NCBI GenBank assembly: GCA_947311845.1
Contig: CAMZMU010000040.1
Location: forward strand, 60,633,901 to 60,697,900
DNA: 64,000 bases
Origin: Poa pratensis
Lineage: Eukaryota; Streptophyta; Magnoliopsida; Poales; Poaceae
Reading direction: 5' to 3'
This document shows positions 34,434 through 46,700 of this stretch, piece by piece. The position numbers were made by a program, and so were the translations under genes. Position 1 is the first letter of the stretch, and each line of letters begins with the position of its first letter. The notes below the pieces were generated by a model. The model did not search any database. It saw only the letters and a program-made list of their open reading frames with translations, and was not told the DNA's origin.

Positions 34434-35216
34434 ATTGATCTCCCACGGTGCTAGTGGACGACATCAACAGGCCCGGCCATTGACATGGCCAATGGCAACG
34501 GAAGCAGCAACAACTAGCTAGCTCCATTGACCAGCGTAGAAGAAATCCCAACTATGTTTGCTGAATGTAACAAGCTCTAGGTTTACTTTACTACTTATCA
34601 GCACTCCATGTTAACACTTTCAGTGATGCAGTAAGGATGAATCATAAAGAAAATAACCATATGTTACCTTTCAATAGAAGCTGGAAGTGAAGGCTTTTAT
34701 CTGTGAACATATGAAAAAAATGTAAGGATAAAATAAAGGTTCTATGCAACTGTGTAATGCCCAACACATCCAAAATAACAAAAAAAAATGCAACTCTGCA
34801 ATGCCAGGACCAAGCTGATGCAAAAAAGTGAAAAACACAGGATTATAAAATTACAACAAAAAAGCAAATCATGATAAACGGGATTCTTTGGTGAGAGGCT
34901 GTTTTTCAGAATCGGCTGAGATCGATAAAATCATGCTTGGGATGTTAAAGGAAATCACATGGGTGGAAGACCAAGCATAGAGCTAGCTCAAAGATATTAA
35001 GACTGGAGCCTCACAGCATTGCCATGAATTGGAACCGACAGAATTGAGTACCAAATAGTACCATACTCCAATTTAAGAGCACAGTAAGGCAACAATAAAC
35101 ATAATTTTTCGTATCAATATTTCAGAAATTCTTACACACTCTTACAGCAGAAGTTGCTCACCTGCTCCAGCAAGCACAAAACAGCCAATGCACAAAAAAG
35201 GAGTGCATGAACATCA
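34434..35216. other. Intergenic region between convergent pseudogenes
   Basis: AT-rich DNA with no recognisable gene. It would contain the 3' ends of both the receptor kinase relic and the F-box gene. Confidence 0.5.
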
Positions 35217-36343
35217 TCAACTGTCACAGACACGAAGAAAAATGCTGGGAACAACCCACATAGGTTGCACTACACTGCCACAGCTTATGAAAACAAAGTT
35301 GCTTGTGTTGGAAGCAGGCTTGCCCAGCTCAAATGCAGTCCAGTGTTCAGAATCATGGGAATAGCAGTACACGCAGTTGCTCCTCCCTCCCCACCTCTCC
35401 GGGTTCATGAAAGATAATGGCTGGCTTCTCTTGTCGGTGCTGATGAAGATGGCCCAATTCCCTAAATCCTCCACCTTCACCCACTTTGGACTGTCAGTCG
35501 ACTGATCGAGGCGGAAGGCTTCAAAAGTATCCCCTCTCGCTGGAAATGATCCCCGACACCCGATCAAGAGAAGCATATCGCCACACGCCACCAGACATAG
35601 GTTGTTAAGATGCTGTATCCTGGACATGATTTCACTTACTAACATCTTCTGTACGTGGATCCTAGGTGCCAAGTGCACAACAAAGAGCACACGACTAGAG
35701 TCCATGCCGACGACCTGGCCTTTGAAGGTCACAATCTGCTTGACCGTTCCATCGCAAGGAGAAGGTCTCAACCAAGAGTGACCACCACACGCCACAAGAA
35801 ACTGTGGGATCCATTGGTGACAAGGAGATGTGAGTTGGGTGATGCTAGAGGAGCCGTGAGGGCACCGTAGTAGACCTCGGTGTATTCGTCGCCCGGTATC
35901 TGTGGAGGTGAAACACTAACACCTGTAAACGCATCAACAATGAGACATGATCTGTTGCTGGAGAAGATGAGATGACCATAAGAAGCACCCACGAAGCAAA
36001 AACTACCCAGAGGACTCTGGGGGTTATTATTTGCACTAGTAAGATTAAATAGGGGAATCTGGCAGCAAAGGCGCGAGTGTTGGCTGGCTATATCAATGAC
36101 ATGACATGGACGATTATCACCAAAGGAGCGATGACGAGGAGAACACACAGGGACATCAGGTTGGAGGAGGACAGGCGGGAAGAGTGCCGAGAAGGTAGAT
36201 TTCCATGGATTTGAGGAGATGGTAGCACGCCAAGAGCGGCAGGTGGCAGCCAAGGCAAGAAGGTCAGAGAAGGAGCCTGACAGAGCAATGATGGAATGAA
36301 GCAGGCCATCTGGTAGGTCTGCCCAACCTTGATGTCCAGACAT
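35217..36343 (-). pseudogene. F-box/DUF295 protein, one frameshift
   Basis: The ATG at 36343 has a good plant context (ccaccATGtc) and starts MSGHQGWADLPDGLL. The F-box follows at about residues 6-45 (LLHSIIALSGSFSDLL, then ATCRSWRATI). Downstream comes a DUF295-type beta-rich region: YGHLIFSSNRSCLIVDAFTG, later FEAFRLD, WVKVEDLGNWAIFIS, and NCVYCYSHDSEHW close to the C-terminus. F-box proteins act as substrate adaptors of SCF ubiquitin ligases (family knowledge). The first part runs out of frame near 35770-35800, where a change of one base in the frame is needed to continue with GGHSWLRPSPCDG. Without it the protein ends after about 191 residues. Since everything else is well preserved, this may be a young pseudogene or a sequencing error. 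Confidence 0.85.
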
Positions 36344-37010
36344 GGTGGAGACAAAAAAACTCAACGGCCCTTTGTTTTGCAGGTAGAAGCTTCTCTGCGA
36401 CAAATTAATGAATTCAAAGATAAACATTAGAATAATATGAACTGGATTCTAAGAACAGGAAATAGACTGACTGCTAATTAAGGAACACGACAGTGCAACA
36501 TGCTACACTAGAACATCCATAATTTTGATTACACAATAATTTGTAAGCACCAGTGGGAGAGGCAGAAGCATGGCCATATTGCTAGCAGGTTGTATTTTTG
36601 CAACTAGCTACCAAGGTTTTTTTTTACTGTAAGCTACCAAGGGTTGGTAACCGGTTTAACTGAAACCCATGAAAATTTGAAAATAAAAAAGGTACTATAT
36701 GTCTGAAAATTTCCAGAAAAAGCGTTAAAAAAATTACTAAGTTTCTAACCGGTAATAATTTGGTATTTTTGGTTGCCGGTCATACCGCCCCCTGCAACTT
36801 CGGTAGAAGATGTATTTGGGTAGCCAAACCTTGGTAGCTACACAGTGTATGCTTAATCCGAAGAGTGTGTGTTCTTATCTTATTTGAAGACATCACAAAG
36901 TTCTCAAATATTAAAGAAAAATAGCATGTATGTAGTGAATGGTCCAACATATATTCCTGAAAACTTTCAAACAAAATACAATCCATTGTGGCCCGCAGAG
37001 AAAAAAATTA
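36344..37010. other. Upstream region of the F-box gene, no other gene recognised
   Basis: AT-rich sequence. An inverted similarity around 36610-36650 and 36820-36840 (agctaccaaggtt and aaccttggtagct) suggests a further small foldback element of about 230 bp, roughly 36604-36840. Confidence 0.45.
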
Positions 37011-37273
37011 CTCCCTCCATCCCAAAATACATGGCATATAAATCTAGTTAGAAGTCAAAGCTTACTAAGTTCGACCAAATATATAGAACGGAGTATCAAC
37101 AACTACAACATTTAATAAATACATTATGAAACTATATATTATGGTGGATCTATTGTATTGATTTTGTGTAGTACATCTTCATAATTTTGTATATATAATA
37201 GTACGTCAGACATGGAAAGCATTTGATTTTGTTTTACTAAATTTATACGTCATGTATTTCGGGGCGGAGGGAG
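37011..37273. mobile_element. Stowaway-type MITE (263 bp)
   Basis: It begins ctccctccatcccaaaatac, ends gtatttcggggcggagggag, and has TA flanks. It is longer than the other Stowaways here, with arms resembling the catggcatataaat/atttatacgtcatg type. Confidence 0.9.
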
Positions 37274-37423
37274 TAATCTTCATGCAATATGACTAAAGTT
37301 TTGTTCTTTTCTGTGGCTTCCACTAATCGTCACATTCTGAATCACATTTTACAGGTTCCCATGTTATAATATACATTACAACCATGACTTCTTACATATT
37401 CTTTAAGAACATAAACGTCCTCG

Positions 37424-38562
37424 ACTACTATGCTGATATGGAGGAAATCTGGATTCAGCTGAAAGGCATGCACCATGAGTGGTGCCACTGGAAAACTCTC
37501 TACCAGTTTGTGTTGCCTTTGGAATTCTCCAAGATGTGGACTGGCAAGCTATGTTCCAACATCTGTTTGAAACAGTTAGACTCAAGCTTTGGTGTAGAGA
37601 CAAACCAAGATACCTGAAACAAGAATCTATGAAATCATGGGCAAGCTGTATCAGATTGGAATAACAGCGGAGAGTGGGTCTGAAATTGCTGAACCAAAAG
37701 ACCCTTCAGGCAGTAGCTCTCAAAAAGGCCCTGACGATGATAAGGACAGGAACCCAAGTAAGAAGCAGGATAATATGGAGACAGACAAGGGCAGTGGTGC
37801 TGATGCCACTCTGGATACCAGCAAGAGCACACCAGGTGCTGGAGGTACTCTTGGTAACCATAAACAGCAAGGAAGTGGGAGCATTCATAAAACCACTTCT
37901 CTGGCTTTCAAGATGCAGGGGCTTGTGCAAGAGGCAAGGAATGTTGCTGACAATGTTGGTCTGGGACCTAGTTTGCTGTCCCCAATCCAAGAGCAAGATC
38001 TGGCAAGAGAGAAAGTGATGAACTGGGTGGATTCTGAAACAATAACCGAAGCAAGATGTGTGGATTTACTCAGGGAGATGGAGCTCGTGCAGGATGAGGA
38101 TCTCTTCTTAGAGGACGCAGAACAGGAAAGGCAGAAGAGGAACAAATGCAGGCGCAGTCTGATATGGAACAAGGTGTGGAGCACTCGGAGGATCCTGGGA
38201 AATGGGGCCCTACAGGTGGAACAAGGCAGAGTAAGAGGTTTGCGCATGATGGGCTCACTGTGATGCAAAAGGCGCAGAAAATCAACAGAGGAAGAATCTG
38301 GAGAAGACCTACACGGCAAACAGGTTTGGAGGTATAAAAAATCAAAACCCCTTTCATGTTCTTTCTTCCAGTAATTTAGTGAGCATGGCTAACACTGTGG
38401 GTGTGGCCATAGATTTAGATGATGTTGCTTCTCATAATTCTGATAAATCTGAGGAGTTACCTTGTTTAATTAACTCCCCCAACTGCTCTCAGAAACATCT
38501 GTCGGATGTGGAGAGGGATTTAGATTTAGATGCCGATGTGGACACAAGTTGGAAAATATAGG
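37424..38562 (+). pseudogene. LINE ORF1 (DUF4283-type RNA-binding protein), 5'-truncated and frameshifted
   Basis: The first codons read EEIWIQLKGMHHEWCHWKTL, the middle of a DUF4283 domain as found in plant LINE ORF1 and related retro-proteins. The reading moves between frames near 37500-37640 (VDWQAMFQHLFETVRLKLWC lies in a second frame). A long hydrophilic region follows (37637-38263) with acidic and lysine-rich stretches (PDDDKDRNPSKKQDNMETDK). No zinc knuckle is visible in what remains. The N-terminus is lost to the 5' truncation, so the gene is not functional. Confidence 0.75.
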
Positions 38563-38594
38563 CGGGGCAAGCACCCCAGGAAAAATGTGTCCCC

Positions 38595-41500
38595 ATGATT
38601 TATCTTTCTAGCAACATCCGTGGGATTCATGCTGCAGGCAGAAAATCCTTCATAGTAGATACTTTTAATAAATATCGCCCACATGTCATTGGGTTTCAAG
38701 AAACCAAGCAAGAAAGTTTTTCTGATAGCTATCTAAAATCCTTAGTGGGTAATAGCATGTTTGAGTGGAATTTTCTTCCAGCAAATGGCTCTGCAGGAGG
38801 CATTTTGTTGGGTATTGATTTAGATTTCTTTGATATCATTAGCTGGGACATCAGGAAGTTTTCTGTTTCTGCTGTTCTGAAAATTAAAAGCCTTGATGTG
38901 GTCATCAGGGTAATAAATGTTTATGGCTCTTCCTATGAGGAAGAGAAGGAAAATTTCATTTCTGAGCTGCATAGTTTGTTCCTTGATTATCAAGGACACA
39001 CTGTCATTGGAAGAGATTTTAATCTCGTTAGATATCAGTCGGATAAGAGTAATGGTATTATTAATCACAAGTGGAGTGACAAGTTTAATGCTTGGGTAGA
39101 GATTTGGAGCTTGTTGGAGCTAAAGCTAGGTAGCAGAAAGTATACCTGGGCTAATAATCAGGCTGATAATTTGATTATGTCAGCTATAGATAGATTCTTC
39201 TGTAATGCGGAGCTAGATGAAGTCTTTCCTCTAGCTAGCATTCAAGCTTTGCCTAGGATGGCTAGTGATCATACCCCCATCCTTTGGGATTCCGGAATGG
39301 GGATCACTCCAAGACCTGTTAGTTATAAGTTTGAAAAATGGTGGCTTATGCGTGCAGATTTTGGAGACCTTGTTAGGAAGCTCTGACCTTATGGACATTT
39401 GGCAAGATAGGGTTAGACGTTTTAGGAGAGGCACTCTTGGCTGGAGTAAGAATATAGAAGCAGAGCTAAGAAATCTGAAAAAATCTTTGATGCATGAATA
39501 TGATGTCCTTGACATCAAAGCCGAGACTGATGCTTTAGAATATCATGAGAACGCTAGATTGAAAGAAATCTATGCTGAAATGAACCAACTCTGGCTTAGA
39601 GAGGAGGTTAAGGCAAAGCAAAGAGCCCGAGATAGAGATATTAAAGAGGGGATAGAAATACGGCATATTTTCATGCCGTGGCTAATCAGAGAAGGCGTAA
39701 AATGTTAGTTCACTCTTTAGATGGGGAGGATGGACCTGTGTCTGATCTAAAAGGGATGTTAGACATAGCTACAGATTTTTATAAAGATCTGTTTAGAAAT
39801 CAAGAGGGGACTAGTTTTTCTCTGCAGGAGGATTTCTATTCTGCTCAGGAAAAAATTACTCCAGATCAGAATTCCCTATTAGAGGCTAAGTTACGGAGGC
39901 AGAAATCAAGGAAGCCATTTTTGGGTCATACTCTGATGGAGCACCTGGCCCGGACAGCATACCTTTTATGTTTTACCAGCTGTTCTGGGACATTGTTAAA
40001 CAAGATTTAGTCAATATGTTTAATGCCTTCCATGAGGGGAATTTGGACATTTATCGTTTAAATTTTGCGGTATTGACCTTAGTCCCTAAAGAACCTGATG
40101 CTTCTACTATGAAAAAGTTCAGACCCATCAGTCTCTTAAATTGTTCTTTCAAGATATTTACTAAGGTCCTGACAAATAGGTTAGGCAAAATCATGAATGA
40201 TATAACTGCTATTAATCAATCGGCTTTCATAAAGGGAAGATACATTTTAGAAAGCGTAGTTACAGCACATGAGGTTATTCATTCAGTTAAGAAGTCGGGT
40301 AGCAAAGGAGTGGTGTTAAGCTTGATTATGAAAAAGCTTTCGACAAAGTCAGTATTGATTTACTCTTGGACATGCTTGCCAAAAGAGGTTTTGGCGAGGT
40401 TTGGCTAAGACTTATCAGGAAAATCTTGAAAGGGGGTTCAGTTGGTGTGAAGCTGAATAATGTAGTTGGAGAGTTTTTCACAACCACTAGAGGGGTGCGT
40501 CAGGGGGATCCTCTGTCACCTATGTTGTTTAATCTAGTGGTCGATGTCCTTTCCAGGATGTTGATTAAGGCAGCTCAAGCTGGGCTGATTAGGGGTTGTG
40601 TACCCAGGAGTGTCCCCGAGGGGTTATCTGTCTGCAGTATGCAGATGATACACTCCTTTTTGTGGAAAGTGACCAGCAGTTAGCTACTAATTTTAAATGG
40701 GTTCTCACCTGTTTTGAGCAGATTTCAGGAATAAGAATCAACTTTAATAAGAGTGAGCTTATTCCCTTGGATTTAGAACCGGAAGAGGCTTTAGCTTTGG
40801 CTGGTATTTTCGGGTGTCCTATTGGTTCCTTTCCTATTAAATATTTGGGAGTCCCACTCCATTATGAGAAACTCACTAGGGCTGATCTGCAGCCGTTAAT
40901 CGATAAGATCCTAAAAAGGATTGCAGGTTGGAGAGGGAAATTGCTTTTCCTACGCAGCTAGAGTCATTCTGATCAGGTCGTGCATAGCTAGCCTCCCCAT
41001 TTATCTTCTTTCCTTCTTCAAGTTCCCAAAGTGGGCGCTGGACCTAATAAACACTCAAATGGCTAACTGCCTCTGGAATGACTTCGAGGGTCATCGTAAA
41101 ATTCATTTAGCGGACTGGAGGTTCATTTGTATGAAAAAAGAATTTGGTGGCTTAGGTATTCCTGACCTTGGGAATGTCAACCTTTGCCTGCTAAGTTCTT
41201 GGGTTAAGAGGTATACTCAAGATGATGGGAAGTTGTGGAAGACCCTAGTAGATAACAAGTACAACACCCACAACCCAAACATCTTTTGTAGCAGGACCAA
41301 CCCCTCTTCTCAGTTTTGGAAGGGGGTGATGTGGGCGGTTAATGCCTTGAAGTTTGGTTATAGATGGAAAATAGGTGATGGGCGACAAGTTCGTTTTTGG
41401 GAAGACACGTGGTTTGGTACTTCCCCACTTGCTGTCCAATTTTTCCACCTCTACTCGATTTGCAATGAGCAGGGGAAAACGGTAATGCAGGTTGTAGAAG

Positions 41501-42213
41501 GAGGGCTACTTAAGCTTACCTTTAGGCGTAATTTCTCGAATGAGATGATGCAACAGTGGCATGAGCTGCAGGCTATTGCTGCTAGTGTGTCCTTCTCGGC
41601 TGAAAAAGATGCCATGATCTGGCAGTTTGAAAACAAAGGGGTTTACTCGTGTTCCTCGCATTCTGCGATTGTTAACTTTAGAGGCATCCAGCCAGAATAT
41701 ATTCCTGCGGTTTGGAAACTTATTGTTCCCCCCAGGATACATATTTTCCTTTGGCTTTTGGCGCGCAATAAGCTCATGACTAGAGACAACCTCAAGAAAA
41801 GAAACATGCGTAAGCCGGAAGACTGTGTTTTCTGTGCCGAAGATGAAACTGTGCATCATTTGTTTTTTGACTGCATAGTAGCAAAGCATGTTTGGCGAGA
41901 GATTTCAGACCACTTTGGTATTAATGTTGGTGCTGATTTCTTTTCTGTGGCAAAATTTTGGATAGCTAACAAACGTCATGATGCTTTAAATTCTGTTTGT
42001 GCTTGCGCCTTATGGAGCCTTTGGAAAATTCGAAATGGTTTGATCTTTAACGGTCAAACTTGGCTGGATGTGAAACAGGTGTGGAGGCTTCTCTTGAGCT
42101 CTCTGAAAAATTGGGAGCTGCTATTCAAGGACGAGATGAAGATGAAGACTGGCTCGTTTTGCCGAAGGATGGACTCCATCATCCGGGCCCTGCCACAGCT
42201 GGAGAATGGCTGA
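38595..42213 (+). pseudogene. LINE ORF2: endonuclease, reverse transcriptase, zf-RVT; multiple frameshifts
   Basis: From an ATG at 38595 an APE-type endonuclease can be read (SSNIRGI, FQETK, GRDFN where GDFN is usual, and ASDHTPILW). The frame breaks near 39350. The reverse transcriptase then appears in pieces: FRPISLLNCSFKIFTKVLTN, INQSAFIKGRYI, DYEKAFDKV (frameshifted), RGVRQGDPLSPMLFNLVV and the catalytic YADDTLLF near 40640. The last piece (40921-42213) is a 430-codon uninterrupted frame with GGLGIPDL, the W-rich region and the zf-RVT tail CVFCAEDETVHHLFFDC. Order and content match plant L1 ORF2. At least five frame changes mean it cannot encode an active enzyme. Confidence 0.9.
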
Positions 42214-42509
42214 GAACCCCACGGGAAAACTCGGAAGAACCAAGATCACCGGACCCCAAGAAGGCGGCCGGACCTGGGACCTGGTATACTCCCACCTCGA
42301 CGCTGGTCTCGCCCTTCGCTCACTCGCCGGTTGCCAGAGTACTGGAAGTGTGATCCCAGGTCGCTAGGCGGCGCAAAGTGCTCACTGGACTTCGGCTTGT
42401 CTAGCTTTTGCTTTAGTTTTGGCTTGTTGTAGCTTGGTTCGTCCTCTGCGGAGGCTCTGGCAAAAAACAAAACTTGCTCTACCTCATGGGATGAGGCTTT
42501 TGTAATAGG

Positions 42510-42675
42510 CAGTGGCGGAGCCACAGCCCGGCATGCCCGGGCTACACTGCTGACTCCCCTTGTAATTTTATTGCTTAATGAAGAACAGACGAATGCTTTT
42601 TGTGGGCAAATGCTAATCAATGACTGTGCACATAGACTTTTCCCAGGCTTTAACGGAGAGCTAGCTCCGCCACTG
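42510..42675. mobile_element. hAT-type MITE inside the LINE 3' UTR (166 bp)
   Basis: Ends are cagtggcggagc and gctccgccactg, a perfect 12-bp inverted repeat, flanked by an 8-bp duplication gtaatagg (42502-42509 and 42676-42683). CAGTG ends with 8-bp duplications are typical of hAT elements. It has no coding capacity. Confidence 0.95.
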
Positions 42676-42782
42676 GTAATAGGGGTAGTTTTAATTTCTG
42701 TTTCCTAAAACCGGATGATGGTTTCATTCAATGAAATGGGGCCGGGGGCTCCCCCTGTTTATCTAAAAACATAAACGTCCTC

Positions 42783-43764
42783 AAAACCAGAGTGATGTGT
42801 GAGTGTTACTACCATGGAGGCCGTAGCTCATACATATACAGTTGACAGAGCGAACATCTAAACATAATTAAGCCAAGAAATCAAGTTATACTAGCCTGAT
42901 GAGGCCGGAAGAGTTGAGTAGGCTCAGTTCAGCCCCACGGGAGGAAGACAACGAACCTGATATATAGCCTGCCTAGACGAGGATGGATGTGCTTGCTCTG
43001 CTTATCCCCAGTGGAAGACGTAGAAGTCGCCTCCGTCCCGGGCGTCGATCCCCAATCGCCGGCGCCTCGGAATGGATGGTCCTCTCGCAGGCACTAGGCA
43101 GGTGCGCGCCGGCGGGCCTCCGCTGCCCCCAAATCCCCAATCGCAATCGCAATCAACGCTGAGCCTCCACCGGTCCGCCGCCAGCACAGCAAGGGGGCTA
43201 CCTCCGAGATCCGAACCTTCTGCCCCCTCGGAGACGCCGTCGTCGAGCGAGACAGTGAACTACCGGCCGGCGTCGCGCGCGTCTCTCTGACTGCTCTGGT
43301 TTTCCTCCTTTCTTTCTTTTTCTCTTCGGAGAGACCGAGAGAAGTTATGTTTCGTGGCAAGTGTCGTTTGACTTGAGCATGTTTTTTTTCCTACGTGGAG
43401 CATTTTTTTTTTCTAGGACGGGTCTAGCGAGTGTACAAGATTGTCAGAGAATTTTCAAAATCGTACGAGGATTACGAGACACACAAGAATCAGTTTTAGG
43501 CAAGGAGAGTTTTTTTCCAGAAAAGGCCAACCAATTTTATTGGTTATCAAGGGTATAAAGAATAATAAAAGTAATAAAAATTCAAATAGACCTTCGGAGC
43601 GACGACTACAATGAGTCGGGCCGAAAGGAGCGCTGTCGTCCTCACCTCTCCCTCACCGGAGCTGGGTAAGCTTGTCGTACTAGAGCTTGTTGTTATAGTA
43701 GAAAGAGAGGAGGTCGTCGTGCTAAGGACCCGAAGGACCAACGCACCATAGTAGTAACCAACAC
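42783..43764. other. Spacer between the LINE and the first hAT element
   Basis: A GC-rich block (about 42980-43280) has open frames on both strands without a recognised domain and might be a 5' exon or promoter relic. From about 43590 the sequence belongs to a repeat whose distal part (43714-43762, tcgtcgtgctaaggacccg...) is found again, inverted, at 50432-50479. This match is used below to reconstruct an inversion. Confidence 0.5.
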
Positions 43765-46700
43765 CAGGCCCGTCGAAGGCCATGTTCGAACTGTTCAATC
43801 GAACATGGCCCCCAAATTGCAGAGGCCCCCAGATTACTGCAGCATAGTATGTATACGTATAAAACAAATCAACTATTTTGGTATGAGGCCGTGGCCCAAC
43901 TTTACCAGGCTGCCACGCAGCAGCCTATTGATGTCTCCTGCCTTTTGCGGCCCACGGTCCAGCACATGGGAGAGCTAGCAGCAGCTTAAGAGGCCACGAT
44001 AGATGATTCACTGGAAAAAACGATTCACTAGAAAAAAACAGAAAGCACGATCGGATCGATCTAGCACTAGCAGTCCGTATCTGAATCCAATCGCTACGGC
44101 GCCAGACGTGAAAAACGGACGTTCCGCTATCGAGCGTCGTCACATCCATATCGCCAGACGTTCGTCCGTCGAGCCGCGAGACCGACGACGACTGCACACA
44201 CACTTCCTCTCGCTTCGTCGCCGTTCGTCTGTCGAGCCGGCGTCTCAGTCTCTCTGAATTCACGGATTAGCAAACACCGTGAAGCTGTGAAGGTAGGGTC
44301 GCAGCGATCCTTGTCTAGTCTTGTTAAATTGTTCAATTGTTTTAATAATTTGTTGATATGAAACAGGACGGATCATGAATAATAATATCAGAAAAACAAA
44401 GTGTCAATCCGGTGCGGAAAAGAAGAGGAAAAGAGAAAGATTGGAAGCAGCAGCTCAATCTCAAAAGGGTGCTCTAGATAGATTTGTTGTGAAGGAACCT
44501 CAAATTAGTTCAGTAAATCAAACTCCAATTGATAATACTGATGTTGCCAGTGGTGCAGATGTGATAGAGGTGGACACGCACACTGAAGAATTTGATGAAG
44601 GTGATGCTAATATTAATAATGAAGGCAGTGGTGCTAATGTTGATGATGATGCTAATGCAGACGGTGAAGGTAATGATACAAGTGTTGGTGGTGACACCAA
44701 TAGTTCTTTTCAGCCGGATATATTTGACCCAAGAAATTGGGATGGTCTTGATCCTAAGATGATTGATATTTTGTTGCAAAAGGGTCCTAAGAGAGACTTA
44801 TCTATTGAGCAAGGTCCTAAAGACACATTAAATAGAAGCTTTTCTGCATCGGCATACAATAGAAAGCTCCCAAATAAAGAACCATGTGATAGGGAATGGC
44901 TTGTATACAGTAAAGAGCTAGACAAAATATTTTGTTTCTGCTGCAAATTATTAAAGAAGGGGCTTGTGAGGGGAAAGTTAGCAAATGAGGGTTTTAATGA
45001 CTGGATACATCTTAGCGGTAGACTTAAAGAGCATGAAACTAGCAGAGAACATGTCACAAATATGAGTTCATGGTATGACTTGCGTATGAGGTTCCAGAAT
45101 AATCAAACAATTGATAAAGTTGCTCAGCGGGAACTTGACAAGGAAAGGGAGCATTGGAGAAAAGTTTTGTTTAGGATTCTTTTGATTATACAATTTCTTG
45201 GTGAGCACAACATAGCATTTCGTGGCAGCAATTGCAAGTTGTATGATGATAACAATGGCAATTTTTTAGGATTGGTTCAAATGTTGGCTCACTTTGACCC
45301 GGTTATGAAAGAGCATATTGACCGCATCACCAATGATAAAATTCGTGACCATTATCTTGGTCCTTCCATCCAAAATGAGTTAATAAGTTTGCTAGCTGAT
45401 GCAATCAGGTCTGTAATTATTGGAAAGATAAAGGAGGCGAAGTACTTCTCTGTTATACTTGACTGTACTCCAGATGCAAGCCATCAAGAACAAATGTCTT
45501 TGATAATAAGGTATGTTGATACATCTTCAGATTCTGCTTGCATTCAAGAATCGTTCTTAGGATTTTTGGTTGTGAAAGATACCACTGGGCAAGGATTATG
45601 TGATGCACTAGAAGAGAAATTGAAGAGTCTTGACCTTGATATAGCCAATGTTAGAGGGCAGGGATATGATAATGGGTCGAATATGAAAGGAAAACATCAA
45701 GGGGTGCAAAAGAAAGTTTTGGATATAAATCCAAGAGCCTTCTATTCTGCTTGTGGTTGTCATGGTCTGAATTTGACACTATGTGATATGGCAAATTCTT
45801 GTCGTAAAGAAACAGAATTTTTTGGAGTTGTTCAGCGCATCTATACAAGATTTGCTAATTCCACTAAGCGGTGGAAAATTCTTAAAGATAATATTGCAGG
45901 ATTGACTCTCAAGTCATTGTCATCTACTCGTTGGGAGAGTCGTGTTGACAGTGTTAAGGCTATAAGATTTCAAATTTCAGGAGTAAGAGAGGCTTTGTTA
46001 CAAGTGGCTGAAAATGATAAGGATCCATTGGCTAGTAGTCAAGCTCAATCATTGGCAGAACATGAACTTGTCGACTTCGAATTTCTATCGTCATTAATCA
46101 TCTGGTATGACATATTATCTGCTATCAATATAGTCAGCAAGAATCTACAGTCAAAGGAAATGCTTATTGATATTGCAATTGAGTCTGTACAAGGGCTGAT
46201 TTCATTTTTCACTAAGTACAGAGATAATGGCTTCTCAAAAGCATTGGAATCTGCAAAAGAAATTGCAACAGAGTTGGATATTCCTTCAGAGTTCCGCACC
46301 AAGCGTAAGATTAAAAGAAAAAGACATTTTGATGAGGAAGCAAATGATACGTCTGTTGATCTAAAATCTGCAGAGGAGTCTTTCAGGGTCAAATATTTTA
46401 TACCTATTGTTGATCAAGCTATAGCTTCACTTAACAGAAGATTTGAACAGTATCAGGACTATGAAAAAATATTTGGTTTCTTATTTACTTCAGATCGGCT
46501 GCAATCCATGGATGATGCTAGTTTGTCGGCTGCTTGCACTAATCTTGAGAATGCACTTAAGATTCCAGAACATGAAGATGAACATGGGAATACGATTAAA
46601 GAGCAAAAAGATATCGATGGAGCGGAATTGTTGGTTGAGTTGGTCTTTTTTCAGGATATGCTTGAGAAATCCATGGGTCCTATTGAGATTTTGAACTTTT

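Larger units (their letters stand above)
37423..42767 (+). mobile_element. L1-like LINE, 5'-truncated, with 15-bp target duplication
   Basis: The element is flanked by aacataaacgtcctc at 37408-37422 and 42768-42782, a perfect 15-bp target-site duplication. Inside are a 5'-truncated ORF1, an ORF2 with endonuclease, reverse transcriptase and zinc-binding tail, and a 3' UTR ending ccccctgtttatcta with only a very short A-rich end. The truncation at the 5' side is the usual result of incomplete reverse transcription. A small hAT MITE sits in its 3' UTR (42510-42675). Confidence 0.95.
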
